A stretch of 44,931 nucleotides of DNA from UBA9732 sp963609725 (lineage in GTDB: Bacteria > Spirochaetota > Spirochaetia > Sphaerochaetales > Sphaerochaetaceae), in contig CAVDLI010000004.1 in NCBI GenBank assembly GCA_963609725.1, positions 1 to 44,931 of the forward strand. The letters run 5' to 3'. The translations under genes and the position numbers were made by a program. The stretch's first letter is position 1. Each line of letters begins with the position of its first letter. Below the pieces are notes generated by a model that searched no databases, was not told the DNA's origin, and worked only from the letters and a program-made list of their open reading frames with translations. This document shows positions 1 to 7,843 of this stretch, in pieces.

Positions 1-54
1 TTTTATCTCGCAAATCCAAAACCAATCTCCACAAAGCTCATTTTGCAAAAACCT

Positions 55-94
55 CTAAAAACAGAAAAGCCAACTCCACACGGGAATTGGCTTT
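55..94 (-). terminator. Rho-independent terminator of tRNA-Phe
   Basis: Read on the minus strand, a 12-bp stem (arms at 83-94 and 66-77, outer part AAAGCCAA/TTGGCTTT, one G.T pair) closes a 5-nt loop and is followed by a T-rich tail ending near 55. It begins two bases after the tRNA 3' end, so it most likely ends the tRNA-Phe transcript. Confidence 0.8.
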
Positions 95-95
95 A

Positions 96-168
96 TGCCG
101 TCTCCAGGAATTGAACCAGGGACACAAGGATTTTCAGTCCTTTGCTCTACCAACTGAGCTAAAACGGC
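96..168 (-). tRNA. tRNA-Phe (GAA)
   Basis: A 73-nt cloverleaf folds on the minus strand. It has a 7-bp acceptor stem starting GCCG, a D-arm GCTC/GAGC, an anticodon loop CTGAAAA with anticodon GAA, and a T-loop TTCAATT. The discriminator is A and CCA is not encoded, so CCA must be added after transcription. The T-stem has a T-T mismatch at the central pair (51-63). The gene stands alone with its own promoter and terminator. Confidence 0.95.
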
Positions 169-179
169 ATGCAAGAGTA

Positions 180-208
180 TGTATAAACTAAAGCCAAAAG
201 ACTGTCAA
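180..208 (-). promoter_or_regulatory. Sigma-70 type promoter for tRNA-Phe
   Basis: Minus strand: -35 TTGACA (203-208), 17-bp spacer, -10 TATACA (180-185). The tRNA starts about 12 bases downstream. This is a near-consensus match with correct spacing. Confidence 0.75.
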
Positions 209-335
209 GTAGCTTTTGAATGCTTTTTTTGTTTACACCCTATTTGAAATGTTATTTGAAATATTATTTTGAACGTTAATTGAGAAAGTAAAGAGCCATG
301 AAGACAGTTTTACAAAAACCTCTGTAAATAAGTAT

Positions 336-364
336 TTGATAACATTTATTTTTGAGAGTAAAAT
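336..364 (+). promoter_or_regulatory. Candidate promoter for the yggS operon
   Basis: -35 TTGATA (336-341), 17-bp spacer, -10 TAAAAT (359-364). The yggS ATG at 374 lies at about the expected transcription start. No Shine-Dalgarno sequence precedes it, so the mRNA could be leaderless or nearly so. Confidence 0.45.
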
Positions 365-373
365 CAGCTTTGT

Positions 374-1189
374 ATGAAAGTTGAACTGGTCAATGAATAC
401 AAAGAAAGAATATCCTCAATAGAGACGCAAATTAGATTAGCGCAGAGCCGTTGCCCAAACATTTATTCTAATAAGGTTCGTTTAATGGCTGTAAGTAAGA
501 CTAGATCCATTGAAGAGATAAACGCAGCTTATGAAGCTGGTGCAAGATTATTTGGTGAAAACCATGTGCAAGAAATTGTTGAAAAATTTTCTATTGATGG
601 AAAGAGTTCAAAACCAAAAGATTTAGAGCTTCACATGATAGGGCACTTACAAAGCAATAAAGTCAATAAAGTAGTCCCTCTAGTTGATATGATAGAAAGC
701 GTTGACTCGTTTGATCTCTTAAAAAAGATAGATGTTGCAGCAAAGAAAAACGAAAAGATTATGAATGTTCTTTTGGAGTTAAACACAAGTAAAGAGGTTT
801 CAAAAAGTGGTTTCTCAACAGAACAAGAACTACTTGACTGCCTTCAAAAGGCAAGAACACTTGAGAATATCTCTATAAGAGGGCTTATGACAGTAGGACC
901 CGTTTCATGTTCTCCAGAAGAAAAAGATAATCTTACTTGTAAGGCGTTTTCACAACTGAAAAAACTTTTTGATAGGATTAGACTTTCTAATGAAGGCTCT
1001 AATAAAGACTCTAATGAAAGTTCTAATGAAAATTCTCGTGCAGACTTCAATTTAGTTTTTGATACACTTTCAATGGGAATGAGTGGCGATTTCTTAATTG
1101 GAGTTGAAAACGGCTCAACAGAAGTGAGAATTGGAACAGCAATTTTTGGTGAGCGTGATTATGGATGCAAGAAGGAGACAGTAAAATGA
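374..1189 (+). CDS. yggS: YggS/PROSC family PLP-binding homeostasis protein
   Basis: Family members are single-domain alanine-racemase-fold proteins that bind pyridoxal 5'-phosphate in the cytoplasm and help balance vitamin B6 and amino-acid pools. The PLP lysine is K42 in MAVSKTRS. Family motifs follow: GENHVQE (about 61-67), HMIGHLQSNKV (87-97), GLMTVGP, SMGMSGDF and VRIGTAIFG near the end. At 271 aa it is longer than the usual 220-235, partly because of a Ser/Asn/Glu/Lys repeat at about 205-222, between the helix after GLMTVGP and the SMGMS strand. It is first in a tight operon; its stop overlaps the next start (ATGA). No ribosome-binding site is visible, and a promoter-like element ends just 9 bases upstream. 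The identification is firm; the extra loop looks like a non-functional expansion. Confidence 0.95.
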   Translation: MKVELVNEYKERISSIETQIRLAQSRCPNIYSNKVRLMAVSKTRSIEEINAAYEAGARLFGENHVQEIVEKFSIDGKSSKPKDLELHMIGHLQSNKVNKVVPLVDMIESVDSFDLLKKIDVAAKKNEKIMNVLLELNTSKEVSKSGFSTEQELLDCLQKARTLENISIRGLMTVGPVSCSPEEKDNLTCKAFSQLKKLFDRIRLSNEGSNKDSNESSNENSRADFNLVFDTLSMGMSGDFLIGVENGSTEVRIGTAIFGERDYGCKKETVK

Positions 1190-1494
1190 AGAAAGTTGTA
1201 GCTTTGATAATTGCTCTTGTAATGCTTTTTGTAATATCTGGACCTCTTTTTGCATTAGATATGTCAAATCATGAACCTTATACTCAAGCAGAATTCCCAA
1301 AATGGTCGCTTGATTTAAGAAGAGCAGAAAGTCTGTTCTTTGGGGGTCTTCCAATAGCTTTTCCTCTAGTTACAGCTGCATATTCAATTGCAGGACAGCA
1401 AGCCGATTTTTGGCCTGTACTTGGAATTTCTTGTGCTGTTTCTGCTACAATTGTTTTAATTGATTATATAATAGGAGCTCTTAGTGCGAATTGA
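1186..1494 (+). CDS. Small membrane protein of unknown function
   Basis: I do not recognise this 102-aa protein. The start chosen is ATG 1186, preceded by GGAG at about 1173 and overlapping the yggS stop; an upstream in-frame ATG at 1165 lacks these signals. Residues 1-23 form an uncleaved or cleaved signal segment (KKVVALIIALVMLFVISG, possible cleavage near FALD). Two more hydrophobic stretches lie at about 43-64 and 68-98, leaving almost no soluble part beyond a short acidic/aromatic loop. The rluD start lies inside its last codons, so the two are translationally linked. It is probably an inner-membrane protein; there is no evidence for a specific role. Confidence 0.75.
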   Translation: MKKVVALIIALVMLFVISGPLFALDMSNHEPYTQAEFPKWSLDLRRAESLFFGGLPIAFPLVTAAYSIAGQQADFWPVLGISCAVSATIVLIDYIIGALSAN

Positions 1495-2530
1495 GCGAAA
1501 TTATGAATTCACAGTAGATGAAAATATCTCTCCAAAACAGCGAATAGATGCATTTTTGTCATCTCAAATAGAAGGACTTTCAAGATCAGCTTTGACTAAT
1601 TCTATGAGTCAAATGACAATAAATGGGCGCATTGCAAAAAAAAGTGATACCGTTAGCCCTGGAGATATTGTTTCTCTTTCATATGTGGCTGATGTCTTTG
1701 AAAAAGTAGAACCTCAAAATATTCCCCTTGATATTCTTTATGAAGATTCTTCAATGCTCGTAATAAATAAGAAACAAGGCATGGTCGTTCATCCCGGAGC
1801 AGGGAACGTTGACGGCACAATTGTAAATGCTCTTGCATACCGTTATGGGCAGGATTTTATTGACGCTATGGCTGATGAGTGTGATGTTTCACGACCGGGT
1901 ATTGTTCACAGGCTTGATAAAGACACAAGCGGTGTTATGGTAATTGCTCTTACTGCCAAGGCCCATGCAGCACTTAGCGCTCAATTTCAAAATAGAGAAA
2001 TTGAAAAATATTATTTAGCTTTTTGCGATGGTATTTTTTCTTCTCATGAAGATTATATTGAGTGTTTCATGGCACGAGATAAGAACAATAGAAAACTGTT
2101 TGTGCCTGTAAGAGAGAGAAAGTACATAATTCAAGGAGGGCTTTCTCCAAAAAGAACTCAAGAAATTATGGATGAAGTTTACAAAGACCCAAAATATCGT
2201 ATTGGGGGAAGTAGCGACAGATTAACAGCAGGCAAGTACAGTAAAAGCCATTATGAGGTTATAAAACAACTGCCAAAAGCGGCTCTTGTGAAGGTTAGAA
2301 TTTTTACGGGAAGAACGCACCAAATTAGAGTTCATATGAAAAGCATTGGACATCCTGTTATTGGTGATGTTCTTTATAACAACAAGATTTCTCATTTTCC
2401 AGACTGGCCACTTATGCTGCATAGCTCTGTATTGGAAATTTGTCATCCTGATACTGGAAAGCTTATGCATTTTGAAGCTCCAATTCCTGAGCGTTTTGCG
2501 ACTTTTGAAGATTTCTTGAAAAAGGATTAA
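1484..2530 (+). CDS. rluD: RluD-family 23S rRNA pseudouridine synthase
   Basis: It isomerises uridine to pseudouridine in large-subunit rRNA, probably in the helix 69 region as RluD does. An N-terminal S4 RNA-binding domain (about 17-70) is followed by the RluA-type catalytic domain with HRLDKDTSG at 142-150; D145 is the catalytic aspartate. The late motif GRTHQIRVHMKSIGHPVIGD is intact. About 30 residues rich in charged and Gly residues are inserted after FMARDKNNRK, between catalytic-core strands. The start is GTG 1484 with AGGAG six bases upstream, overlapping the preceding gene by 11 bases. RluD versus RluC/RluA specificity cannot be decided from sequence alone. Confidence 0.93.
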   Translation: MRIERNYEFTVDENISPKQRIDAFLSSQIEGLSRSALTNSMSQMTINGRIAKKSDTVSPGDIVSLSYVADVFEKVEPQNIPLDILYEDSSMLVINKKQGMVVHPGAGNVDGTIVNALAYRYGQDFIDAMADECDVSRPGIVHRLDKDTSGVMVIALTAKAHAALSAQFQNREIEKYYLAFCDGIFSSHEDYIECFMARDKNNRKLFVPVRERKYIIQGGLSPKRTQEIMDEVYKDPKYRIGGSSDRLTAGKYSKSHYEVIKQLPKAALVKVRIFTGRTHQIRVHMKSIGHPVIGDVLYNNKISHFPDWPLMLHSSVLEICHPDTGKLMHFEAPIPERFATFEDFLKKD

Positions 2531-2543
2531 GATTGTCTTAATT

Positions 2544-3473
2544 ATGGAAGGAATTGTAACTAGGTCAATAAACAATATTTACTCTGTGCGCACAAATGAA
2601 AATGAAAGTTACAGTTGCAGAATAAAAGGAAAACAACTTTCACAAGCTAAAGGCGAATATAATCCAATTGTCGTTGGAGATGTTGTTGACTTTATTAAAA
2701 CAGGAACAAATGAAGGTCTTGTGACAAATCGTCATGAACGGCATGGAGAGTTTGCACGTTGGAATGATAAAAAGCAGCTTAATCAAACAATATGTGCAAA
2801 TATGGATATTGTTGTATGCGTGTGTAGTATAGAAAGTCCTCCATTTAGACCTCGTTTTATAGATAGAGTCTTAGCATGTTGCAAAAACGTTCCATCAATG
2901 ATTGTTCTTAACAAATGCGATATTTTGCTTACCCAAGAAGAATTGAGGCGCTTTAGACTTTATAAAGATCTTGGGTATGAGACTATAGCGGTATCGGCCC
3001 AAAATGGTGAAAATATTGAAAACCTTGTCAAAGCTCTCAGTGGTAAGGTTGCAGCTTTCGTGGGGCAAAGTGGTGTAGGTAAGAGTACACTTGTAAACAG
3101 GCTAGTTGGTGCAAGTCAAAAAGTGGGTGATATAAACGAAAAATATAACAGAGGTAATCATACAACAAATTATGCTCTTATGTTGCAAGGCCCATCTTTT
3201 ACTCTTATTGACACACCGGGGTTTAGAGAAATTTCTGTTCCGCATGACGATCCACATCTTGTTGCAAAAGCATTTCCTGAGTTTTTAGAAGCTTCAAGTA
3301 AATGTTCTTTTTCGTCTTGCTTGCATATAAATGAGCCGGGGTGTGAAGTTTTACGGCTTTTAGACGAAGGAAAAATCAATGCAGACAGGTATGAAAGTTA
3401 CATAAGAATTTTGGAATCTTTGGATGAAAGGCTTCCTGTATGGAGTAGAAAATGTTCAAAAGAACAGCAATAG
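2544..3473 (+). CDS. rsgA: Ribosome small subunit-dependent GTPase A
   Basis: This is the circularly permuted GTPase that acts late in 30S assembly. The order is typical: OB fold (about 1-65), then NKCD (G4, 123-126), then the P-loop GQSGVGKS (174-181), then DTPG (G3, 223-226), and a C-terminal zinc finger with C254, C259, H261 and C267. The length of 309 aa is normal. It starts 13 bases after rluD and its last 22 bases overlap mutS2. The ribosome-binding site is weak, so translation may be coupled to rluD. Two neighbours, rluD and rsgA, both act on the ribosome. Confidence 0.96.
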   Translation: MEGIVTRSINNIYSVRTNENESYSCRIKGKQLSQAKGEYNPIVVGDVVDFIKTGTNEGLVTNRHERHGEFARWNDKKQLNQTICANMDIVVCVCSIESPPFRPRFIDRVLACCKNVPSMIVLNKCDILLTQEELRRFRLYKDLGYETIAVSAQNGENIENLVKALSGKVAAFVGQSGVGKSTLVNRLVGASQKVGDINEKYNRGNHTTNYALMLQGPSFTLIDTPGFREISVPHDDPHLVAKAFPEFLEASSKCSFSSCLHINEPGCEVLRLLDEGKINADRYESYIRILESLDERLPVWSRKCSKEQQ

Positions 3474-5896
3474 ATTTAGGTCTTTATCAAGTTTTGGAAA
3501 ATATATCAGCTTTAGCTTTAAGCGTTCAAGGAAGCAATGCTGTTAGGCAATCAAGGCCCATTTTTAATAAAGAGTCGTATATTTTAAGGCAAAAAGAGGT
3601 TGCTGCGGTATCGTTTGCGCTAGGGGAGGCTTCACGACAAAATATCTTTGTTGAAAGTTTTCCTGATATTTCAGACGTTTTTGAGTCAATTGAGAAAAAT
3701 CCTGTAGCATCGCTTTCAGGAGAACAAATTTTTAATGTTGGTCTTTTTATTCGCAGTGCTACTTTGTTAAAAAGCCTTCTTAACTTGGCAAATGTTCCAG
3801 AATGTTCAGATAAAGACAGCAATATTGAAAACATAATTGGTGAAATTCCTACCTCTTTATTGGAACTTGAGAAAGAAATTTTTAACATATTGGAAACTCC
3901 TGGACTTGTTAAAGAAAGCTATCCTACTGTAAAAGTTTTACGTGATAAGGCCGATTCTAAACGTGCAGAACGAAGCAGAATGGCTCAGGACATGATGAGA
4001 GAAAAGTCCTCTTTCATGCAATCCAATGCCGCTGTAATGAGAGACGGAAGAATTGTTCTTCCTGTAAAAAATGATGCAAAAAGCGCTGTTGAGGGTTACA
4101 TCCAAAGTTATTCAGCAAGTGGTGGCACTGTTTTTATGGAGCCTTTTAAGCTTGTTGATATGAACAATGCAGTTGTCATGTCTCAGCAAGCCATAGATAT
4201 TGAAATTGCACGTCTTATTGGGCTTTTGTCTGATATGGTAAAAACATGTGAAATAGAATTGCGTCTTTTGTCTTCACAAGTACAATATGCCGATTTCCTT
4301 TATGCTTTTGCTTCTTGGGCTCGCTCTAACAACTGTGCTCGTACTCTAATAGTAGATAAAGTTAAAAAAGAAGATGGCTCTACAGACTCTACTTGTGAGA
4401 AGAGGGATCAAGAGGGGCTTTGTTCTCTTATTTGTGCTAGGCATCCTCTTTTAGGTTCTAAGTGTGTTCCAATAGATTTAGTGGTTCCTGCTAATTACAA
4501 AGCTGTAGTACTTACAGGTCCAAATGCAGGAGGAAAGACTGTAACAATGAAGACTGTGGGTCTTTTTGTTCTTTTGAACCAAATTTGCGGTTTTATTCCG
4601 GCTCAGGACGGTAGCGCTTTAGCGCTGTTTGATAATGTTTTTACTGATATAGGTGATGACCAGAGTATTGAAAATAATCTTTCAACCTTTAGTGGCCACA
4701 TGAAAAGTATTAGTTTTATTTTACGCTCAATGACAGAGTCTTCACTTGTTATCTTAGACGAGCTTGGAAGTGGAACAGACCCACAAGAGGGGGCTGCTTT
4801 AGCAAGAGCTATTTTGGAATATTGTACAAAGAAAGCAGCTCTTACTTTAACTACTTCTCACCATGGCGTTCTTAAGCAATATGCTTATTCTTCAAATATT
4901 GTTCTTAATGCTTCTATGGAATTTAATGAAAAAACACTTGAGCCCACTTTTAAGGTTATAACAGGACTTCCAGGTGATAGTCATGCCATAGATACTGCAA
5001 AAAGAATGCATCTTCCTAAGAGTGTAATTTTTTCTGCTCAAAAATATTTAGGAGATGAGGCTATAAAAATTTCTTCAATTATTAGAGGCCTTGAGCAAAA
5101 AAGAAGAGAATCTGATTTGAAAGAAGCTGAACTTTCTAGGAGACTTAGAGGTTTAGAGAACGAAGAAAGACATCTTGCAAATGAAAACAGACGATTAAAA
5201 GCGCTTGAAAATAAGCTCAAAAAAGGTTCATTGCAAGAGTTTGACAAAAATCTTAAAGAGTCTAGAAGACGACTTGAAAATCTTGTAAGTGAGATAAGAG
5301 TTGGAGAAATGACAAAAGAAAAGACTCTTAAAGTTAAGTCGTTTATATCACAGTTGGAATCTCAAAGAGATGAAATAGAGGCTCAAATTGAAAAAACTGA
5401 TGCAGAAATTAATGCATTTGACACAAAAGAGGACATTGAGAACGGTCTTTATGTAGAACTTAAGCCAGGTATGGATGTCCTTTGCGGACCCAATAAAAGA
5501 GAAGGTTCTGTTATAAGACAGGCCGGCCCCGGAAAATGGGTTGTAGCAATAGGACCAATGAAGTTTACTTTCAATGAGAACGAGCTTATTGTTCCACGCA
5601 GAGCTACGAATGTTAAATCTTATATTCTTGACTCTTCTTCAAAGACAAGCTCTCCAAAACTTACTTTGGATTTACGGGGTTACCGGCTTGAAGCAGCACT
5701 AGAAGCAATTGATGAAGAACTTGAAGCTTGTTGTATTCATGGCCTTAAAAGTTTTTCTATTATTCACGGCTACGGAGACGGCGTTTTGTCCTTGGGTATA
5801 CATAAACATTTGGACTCAAACCCTCTTGTAGAATCTTGCAAATTTGCACATCCTAGTGATGGTGGGCAAGGCAAAACATATGTTACATTGAAATAA
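3452..5896 (+). CDS. mutS2: Endonuclease MutS2 with Smr domain
   Basis: MutS2 binds branched DNA or collided ribosomes depending on the species; it is not part of classical mismatch repair. The 814-aa protein has the MutS core, Walker A GPNAGGKT (about 353-362), Walker B LVILDELGSGTD (about 432-443), a long charged coiled coil (about 540-660) and a C-terminal Smr domain (about 736-814) with LDLRG and HGYGDG. The Smr signature has the LDLR and HGxG elements linked to nuclease activity. A small extra loop with DSTDSTC precedes the ATPase part. ATG 3452 has GGAG six bases upstream and overlaps rsgA by 22 bases. A real mutL lies elsewhere in the window; mutS itself is not here. Confidence 0.96.
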   Translation: MFKRTAIDLGLYQVLENISALALSVQGSNAVRQSRPIFNKESYILRQKEVAAVSFALGEASRQNIFVESFPDISDVFESIEKNPVASLSGEQIFNVGLFIRSATLLKSLLNLANVPECSDKDSNIENIIGEIPTSLLELEKEIFNILETPGLVKESYPTVKVLRDKADSKRAERSRMAQDMMREKSSFMQSNAAVMRDGRIVLPVKNDAKSAVEGYIQSYSASGGTVFMEPFKLVDMNNAVVMSQQAIDIEIARLIGLLSDMVKTCEIELRLLSSQVQYADFLYAFASWARSNNCARTLIVDKVKKEDGSTDSTCEKRDQEGLCSLICARHPLLGSKCVPIDLVVPANYKAVVLTGPNAGGKTVTMKTVGLFVLLNQICGFIPAQDGSALALFDNVFTDIGDDQSIENNLSTFSGHMKSISFILRSMTESSLVILDELGSGTDPQEGAALARAILEYCTKKAALTLTTSHHGVLKQYAYSSNIVLNASMEFNEKTLEPTFKVITGLPGDSHAIDTAKRMHLPKSVIFSAQKYLGDEAIKISSIIRGLEQKRRESDLKEAELSRRLRGLENEERHLANENRRLKALENKLKKGSLQEFDKNLKESRRRLENLVSEIRVGEMTKEKTLKVKSFISQLESQRDEIEAQIEKTDAEINAFDTKEDIENGLYVELKPGMDVLCGPNKREGSVIRQAGPGKWVVAIGPMKFTFNENELIVPRRATNVKSYILDSSSKTSSPKLTLDLRGYRLEAALEAIDEELEACCIHGLKSFSIIHGYGDGVLSLGIHKHLDSNPLVESCKFAHPSDGGQGKTYVTLK

Positions 5897-5908
5897 GAGT
5901 AGTAAAGT

Positions 5909-6169
5909 ATGGCTGAAAAAGATTGTGCAATAGTTGCAATAAGAAACTTAAAAACAGATAAAGTATACCTTTTTTATTCTGAAGACGTAAAAAACGACTG
6001 CATTAAAGCACGTTTTAATCTTGATTTGGGGATGCATGAGTGTAAATCTTTGCAAGAAGATTACACAAAAACAGGTCTTGAAGTATTTCGTTTTGACATA
6101 ATTGAAAAGACTGACAACCCAGAAAGGTTGGCCGTCTTGAAAAAAGAAATCTTAAATAAATATGAATGA
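5909..6169 (+). CDS. Small GIY-YIG-like protein lacking the catalytic motifs
   Basis: An 86-aa protein starting 12 bases after mutS2, so probably last in the operon. Its middle, ARFNLDLGMHECKSLQ followed by DYTKTGLEVFRFDIIE, matches my memory of short GIY-YIG-family proteins in Firmicutes and spirochaetes that carry GMHPN-LQ-DW-GE-F-E patterns. The sites where GIY and YIG should stand read AIV and YLF, so nuclease activity is unlikely. It may be a nucleic-acid-binding or structural derivative. Family assignment is by pattern recall and moderate; function is unknown. Confidence 0.7.
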   Translation: MAEKDCAIVAIRNLKTDKVYLFYSEDVKNDCIKARFNLDLGMHECKSLQEDYTKTGLEVFRFDIIEKTDNPERLAVLKKEILNKYE

Positions 6170-6215
6170 TATGAATGGGATTTTGAAAAACCTCATAAAA
6201 TTGTGCTTTTAGGTC

Positions 6216-7004
6216 TCAAATAATCCCGTTTGCTTTATCCATTTCAATTAGTGTCCTAATAGATTCTACTGCTACATGACATACTTGTGTTGTATCATGG
6301 AGTTTTGGATTGTCCATTCCAAGTGCTTCTCTTTCTTGGTTTCCAACTACAAAAAACACAGAGCCACATCGTACATGCAAAAAACTTGCAACTGTAAATA
6401 ATGCAGCACTTTCCATTTCAGATGCCAAAACTCCAAGTCTTTTCCAAGCTTCCCATTTGTTTTCAAGTTCATAACTTACAGGCATGATTTCAGGGTTGTG
6501 CTGCCCATAAAAAGAGTCTTTACATTGCACAATTCCCAAGTGATGGCGAATGCCCATTTTTTCTGCTGTTTTCTTTACAGCAGTTACAACCGAGTAATCT
6601 GCAACAGCTGGAAATTCAATTGGTGCATATTCACGGCTTGTTCCTTCCATGCGCACAGCTCCTGTTGCAATTACTGCATCTCCACCCATAACTGGTAGTG
6701 CAATACCGCCACAAGTGCCCATTCTTAAGAAAGTATCAGCACCACATTTTACAAGTTCTTCCATTGCAATTGAGGCTGACGGTCCACCAATTCCAGTAGA
6801 TGTTACGCTTACAGGAACTCCATTTAAGGATCCTGTGTAAGTTAGAAATTCTCTGCTGTCTGCAATTTCTTTTGCATCATCTAAAAAACTTGCAATAAGA
6901 GGTACTCTTTTGGGATCTCCTGGCAGTATGACATATTTGCCAACATCTCCTTTTTTTGTTCTAAGGTGATATTGTATTCCTGTTCCATTCATGTAATCTG
7001 ACAT
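6216..7004 (-). CDS. udp: Uridine phosphorylase (nucleoside phosphorylase family)
   Basis: It phosphorolyses uridine to uracil and ribose-1-phosphate in the cytoplasm for pyrimidine salvage. The 262-aa protein shows the NP-I family pattern: ILPGDPKRV (about 27-35), TSTGIGGPS, RMGTCGGI (phosphate/ribose site) and SEMESAALF. The segment VQCKDSFYGQH is typical of uridine phosphorylases rather than purine nucleoside phosphorylases. ATG 7004 has GGAG six bases upstream. It is a single-gene unit convergent with the mutS2 operon. Substrate choice between uridine and other nucleosides is an inference from the family motif. Confidence 0.9.
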   Translation of the reverse strand: MSDYMNGTGIQYHLRTKKGDVGKYVILPGDPKRVPLIASFLDDAKEIADSREFLTYTGSLNGVPVSVTSTGIGGPSASIAMEELVKCGADTFLRMGTCGGIALPVMGGDAVIATGAVRMEGTSREYAPIEFPAVADYSVVTAVKKTAEKMGIRHHLGIVQCKDSFYGQHNPEIMPVSYELENKWEAWKRLGVLASEMESAALFTVASFLHVRCGSVFFVVGNQEREALGMDNPKLHDTTQVCHVAVESIRTLIEMDKANGII

Positions 7005-7012
7005 ACTCTTCT

Positions 7013-7052
7013 CCGTTTCTTGTTTCGTTTTGTTTCGTTTCGTTTCGTTTTT
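7013..7052 (+). repeat. Pentanucleotide (TTTCG)n microsatellite in the udp leader
   Basis: About six imperfect copies of TTTCG/TTTTG stand in the 5' untranslated region of udp, next to its ribosome-binding site. Slippage here could change leader length and expression; that is inference. Confidence 0.7.
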
Positions 7053-7060
7053 ACTTTTTT

Positions 7061-7066
7061 ATTATA
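7061..7066 (-). promoter_or_regulatory. Candidate -10 element for udp
   Basis: The minus strand reads TATAAT here, 57 bases before the udp ATG. No good -35 hexamer stands at the right distance (TTCCAT is the best), so the promoter is only partly supported. Confidence 0.35.
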
Positions 7067-7214
7067 GGGGAAAATATCATATCATGGAAATTGTTAGAAT
7101 GAAATAGTACAAAAAGTTGTAAAAGTGTAAAAAATTCAGTGTCAGTTGTCCAAAAAGAGAAGTATAAATTGGCTCTGAAGTATAAATTTCATGCTTGCCA
7201 TTTATAAACCAGTA

Positions 7215-7835
7215 TCAAAGAATTGTCAAATTTGATGTAGCATCATAAAAAGGTGTAGAGACGTCAAGAGCCAAAGCATTTTCTAAATTACTGTATGCTA
7301 CTTCAAAAGATAAAGAGAGGGTTCTCCCATCTTTGTATAATATTTCAAGACTCCACGTTCCTTGAGGGAGCATTATGCCGTTTGGGAGCGCAATGTTTGA
7401 TGTTCCATAGTATTCTATACCGTCAAAAGTGCAACTTGTGGGCACAAATGTCCAAGAAAGATTTGAAGATGGATCTGTTACAACCATTTGCATATCAGAA
7501 GGAGACGGAACAACTACATGAACATAAAGACTTAGTCCCATATTCCAAGAACTTTCATTAGTTTGCAATTCTTGGTGTTCTTGTATTTGAGTATCTTTGT
7601 TATTTTCACGTACAACATATGGCTGTGCAACAATTTGAGAGACAGAAAACTCGCCCTTGTGGCACGATGTTAGAGACAAAAAGACAAGTGAAATCAAAAT
7701 AGAAAAAACAAGAATTTCTATAAGCTTGCTAGAAACTTCAAAAGAGCCATTTTTAGACATTTTCATATGCACTTTGCTAGATATCTTACTTGAAACTTTG
7801 CTAGACACATTACATTTACCTCTTCTATCTCTCAT
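7215..7835 (-). CDS. Predicted lipoprotein of unknown function
   Basis: The longest frame gives 206 aa. A hydrophobic segment (about 38-55) ends in a lipobox-like LSLTSC with C58, so it should be exported and lipid-anchored. Before it is an unusual N-terminus with repeats of SSKV/SSKI; an internal start near the MKMSK (residues 24-28) would give a normal n-region and may be the true start, because no clear ribosome-binding site precedes 7835. The mature part looks beta-rich and ends with a sandwich-like segment (LPQGTWSLEILYKDG). It begins 8 bases after the acyltransferase stop, so they are probably co-transcribed. I cannot assign a function. Confidence 0.75.
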   Translation of the reverse strand: MRDRRGKCNVSSKVSSKISSKVHMKMSKNGSFEVSSKLIEILVFSILISLVFLSLTSCHKGEFSVSQIVAQPYVVRENNKDTQIQEHQELQTNESSWNMGLSLYVHVVVPSPSDMQMVVTDPSSNLSWTFVPTSCTFDGIEYYGTSNIALPNGIMLPQGTWSLEILYKDGRTLSLSFEVAYSNLENALALDVSTPFYDATSNLTIL

Positions 7836-7843
7836 TTATGACA

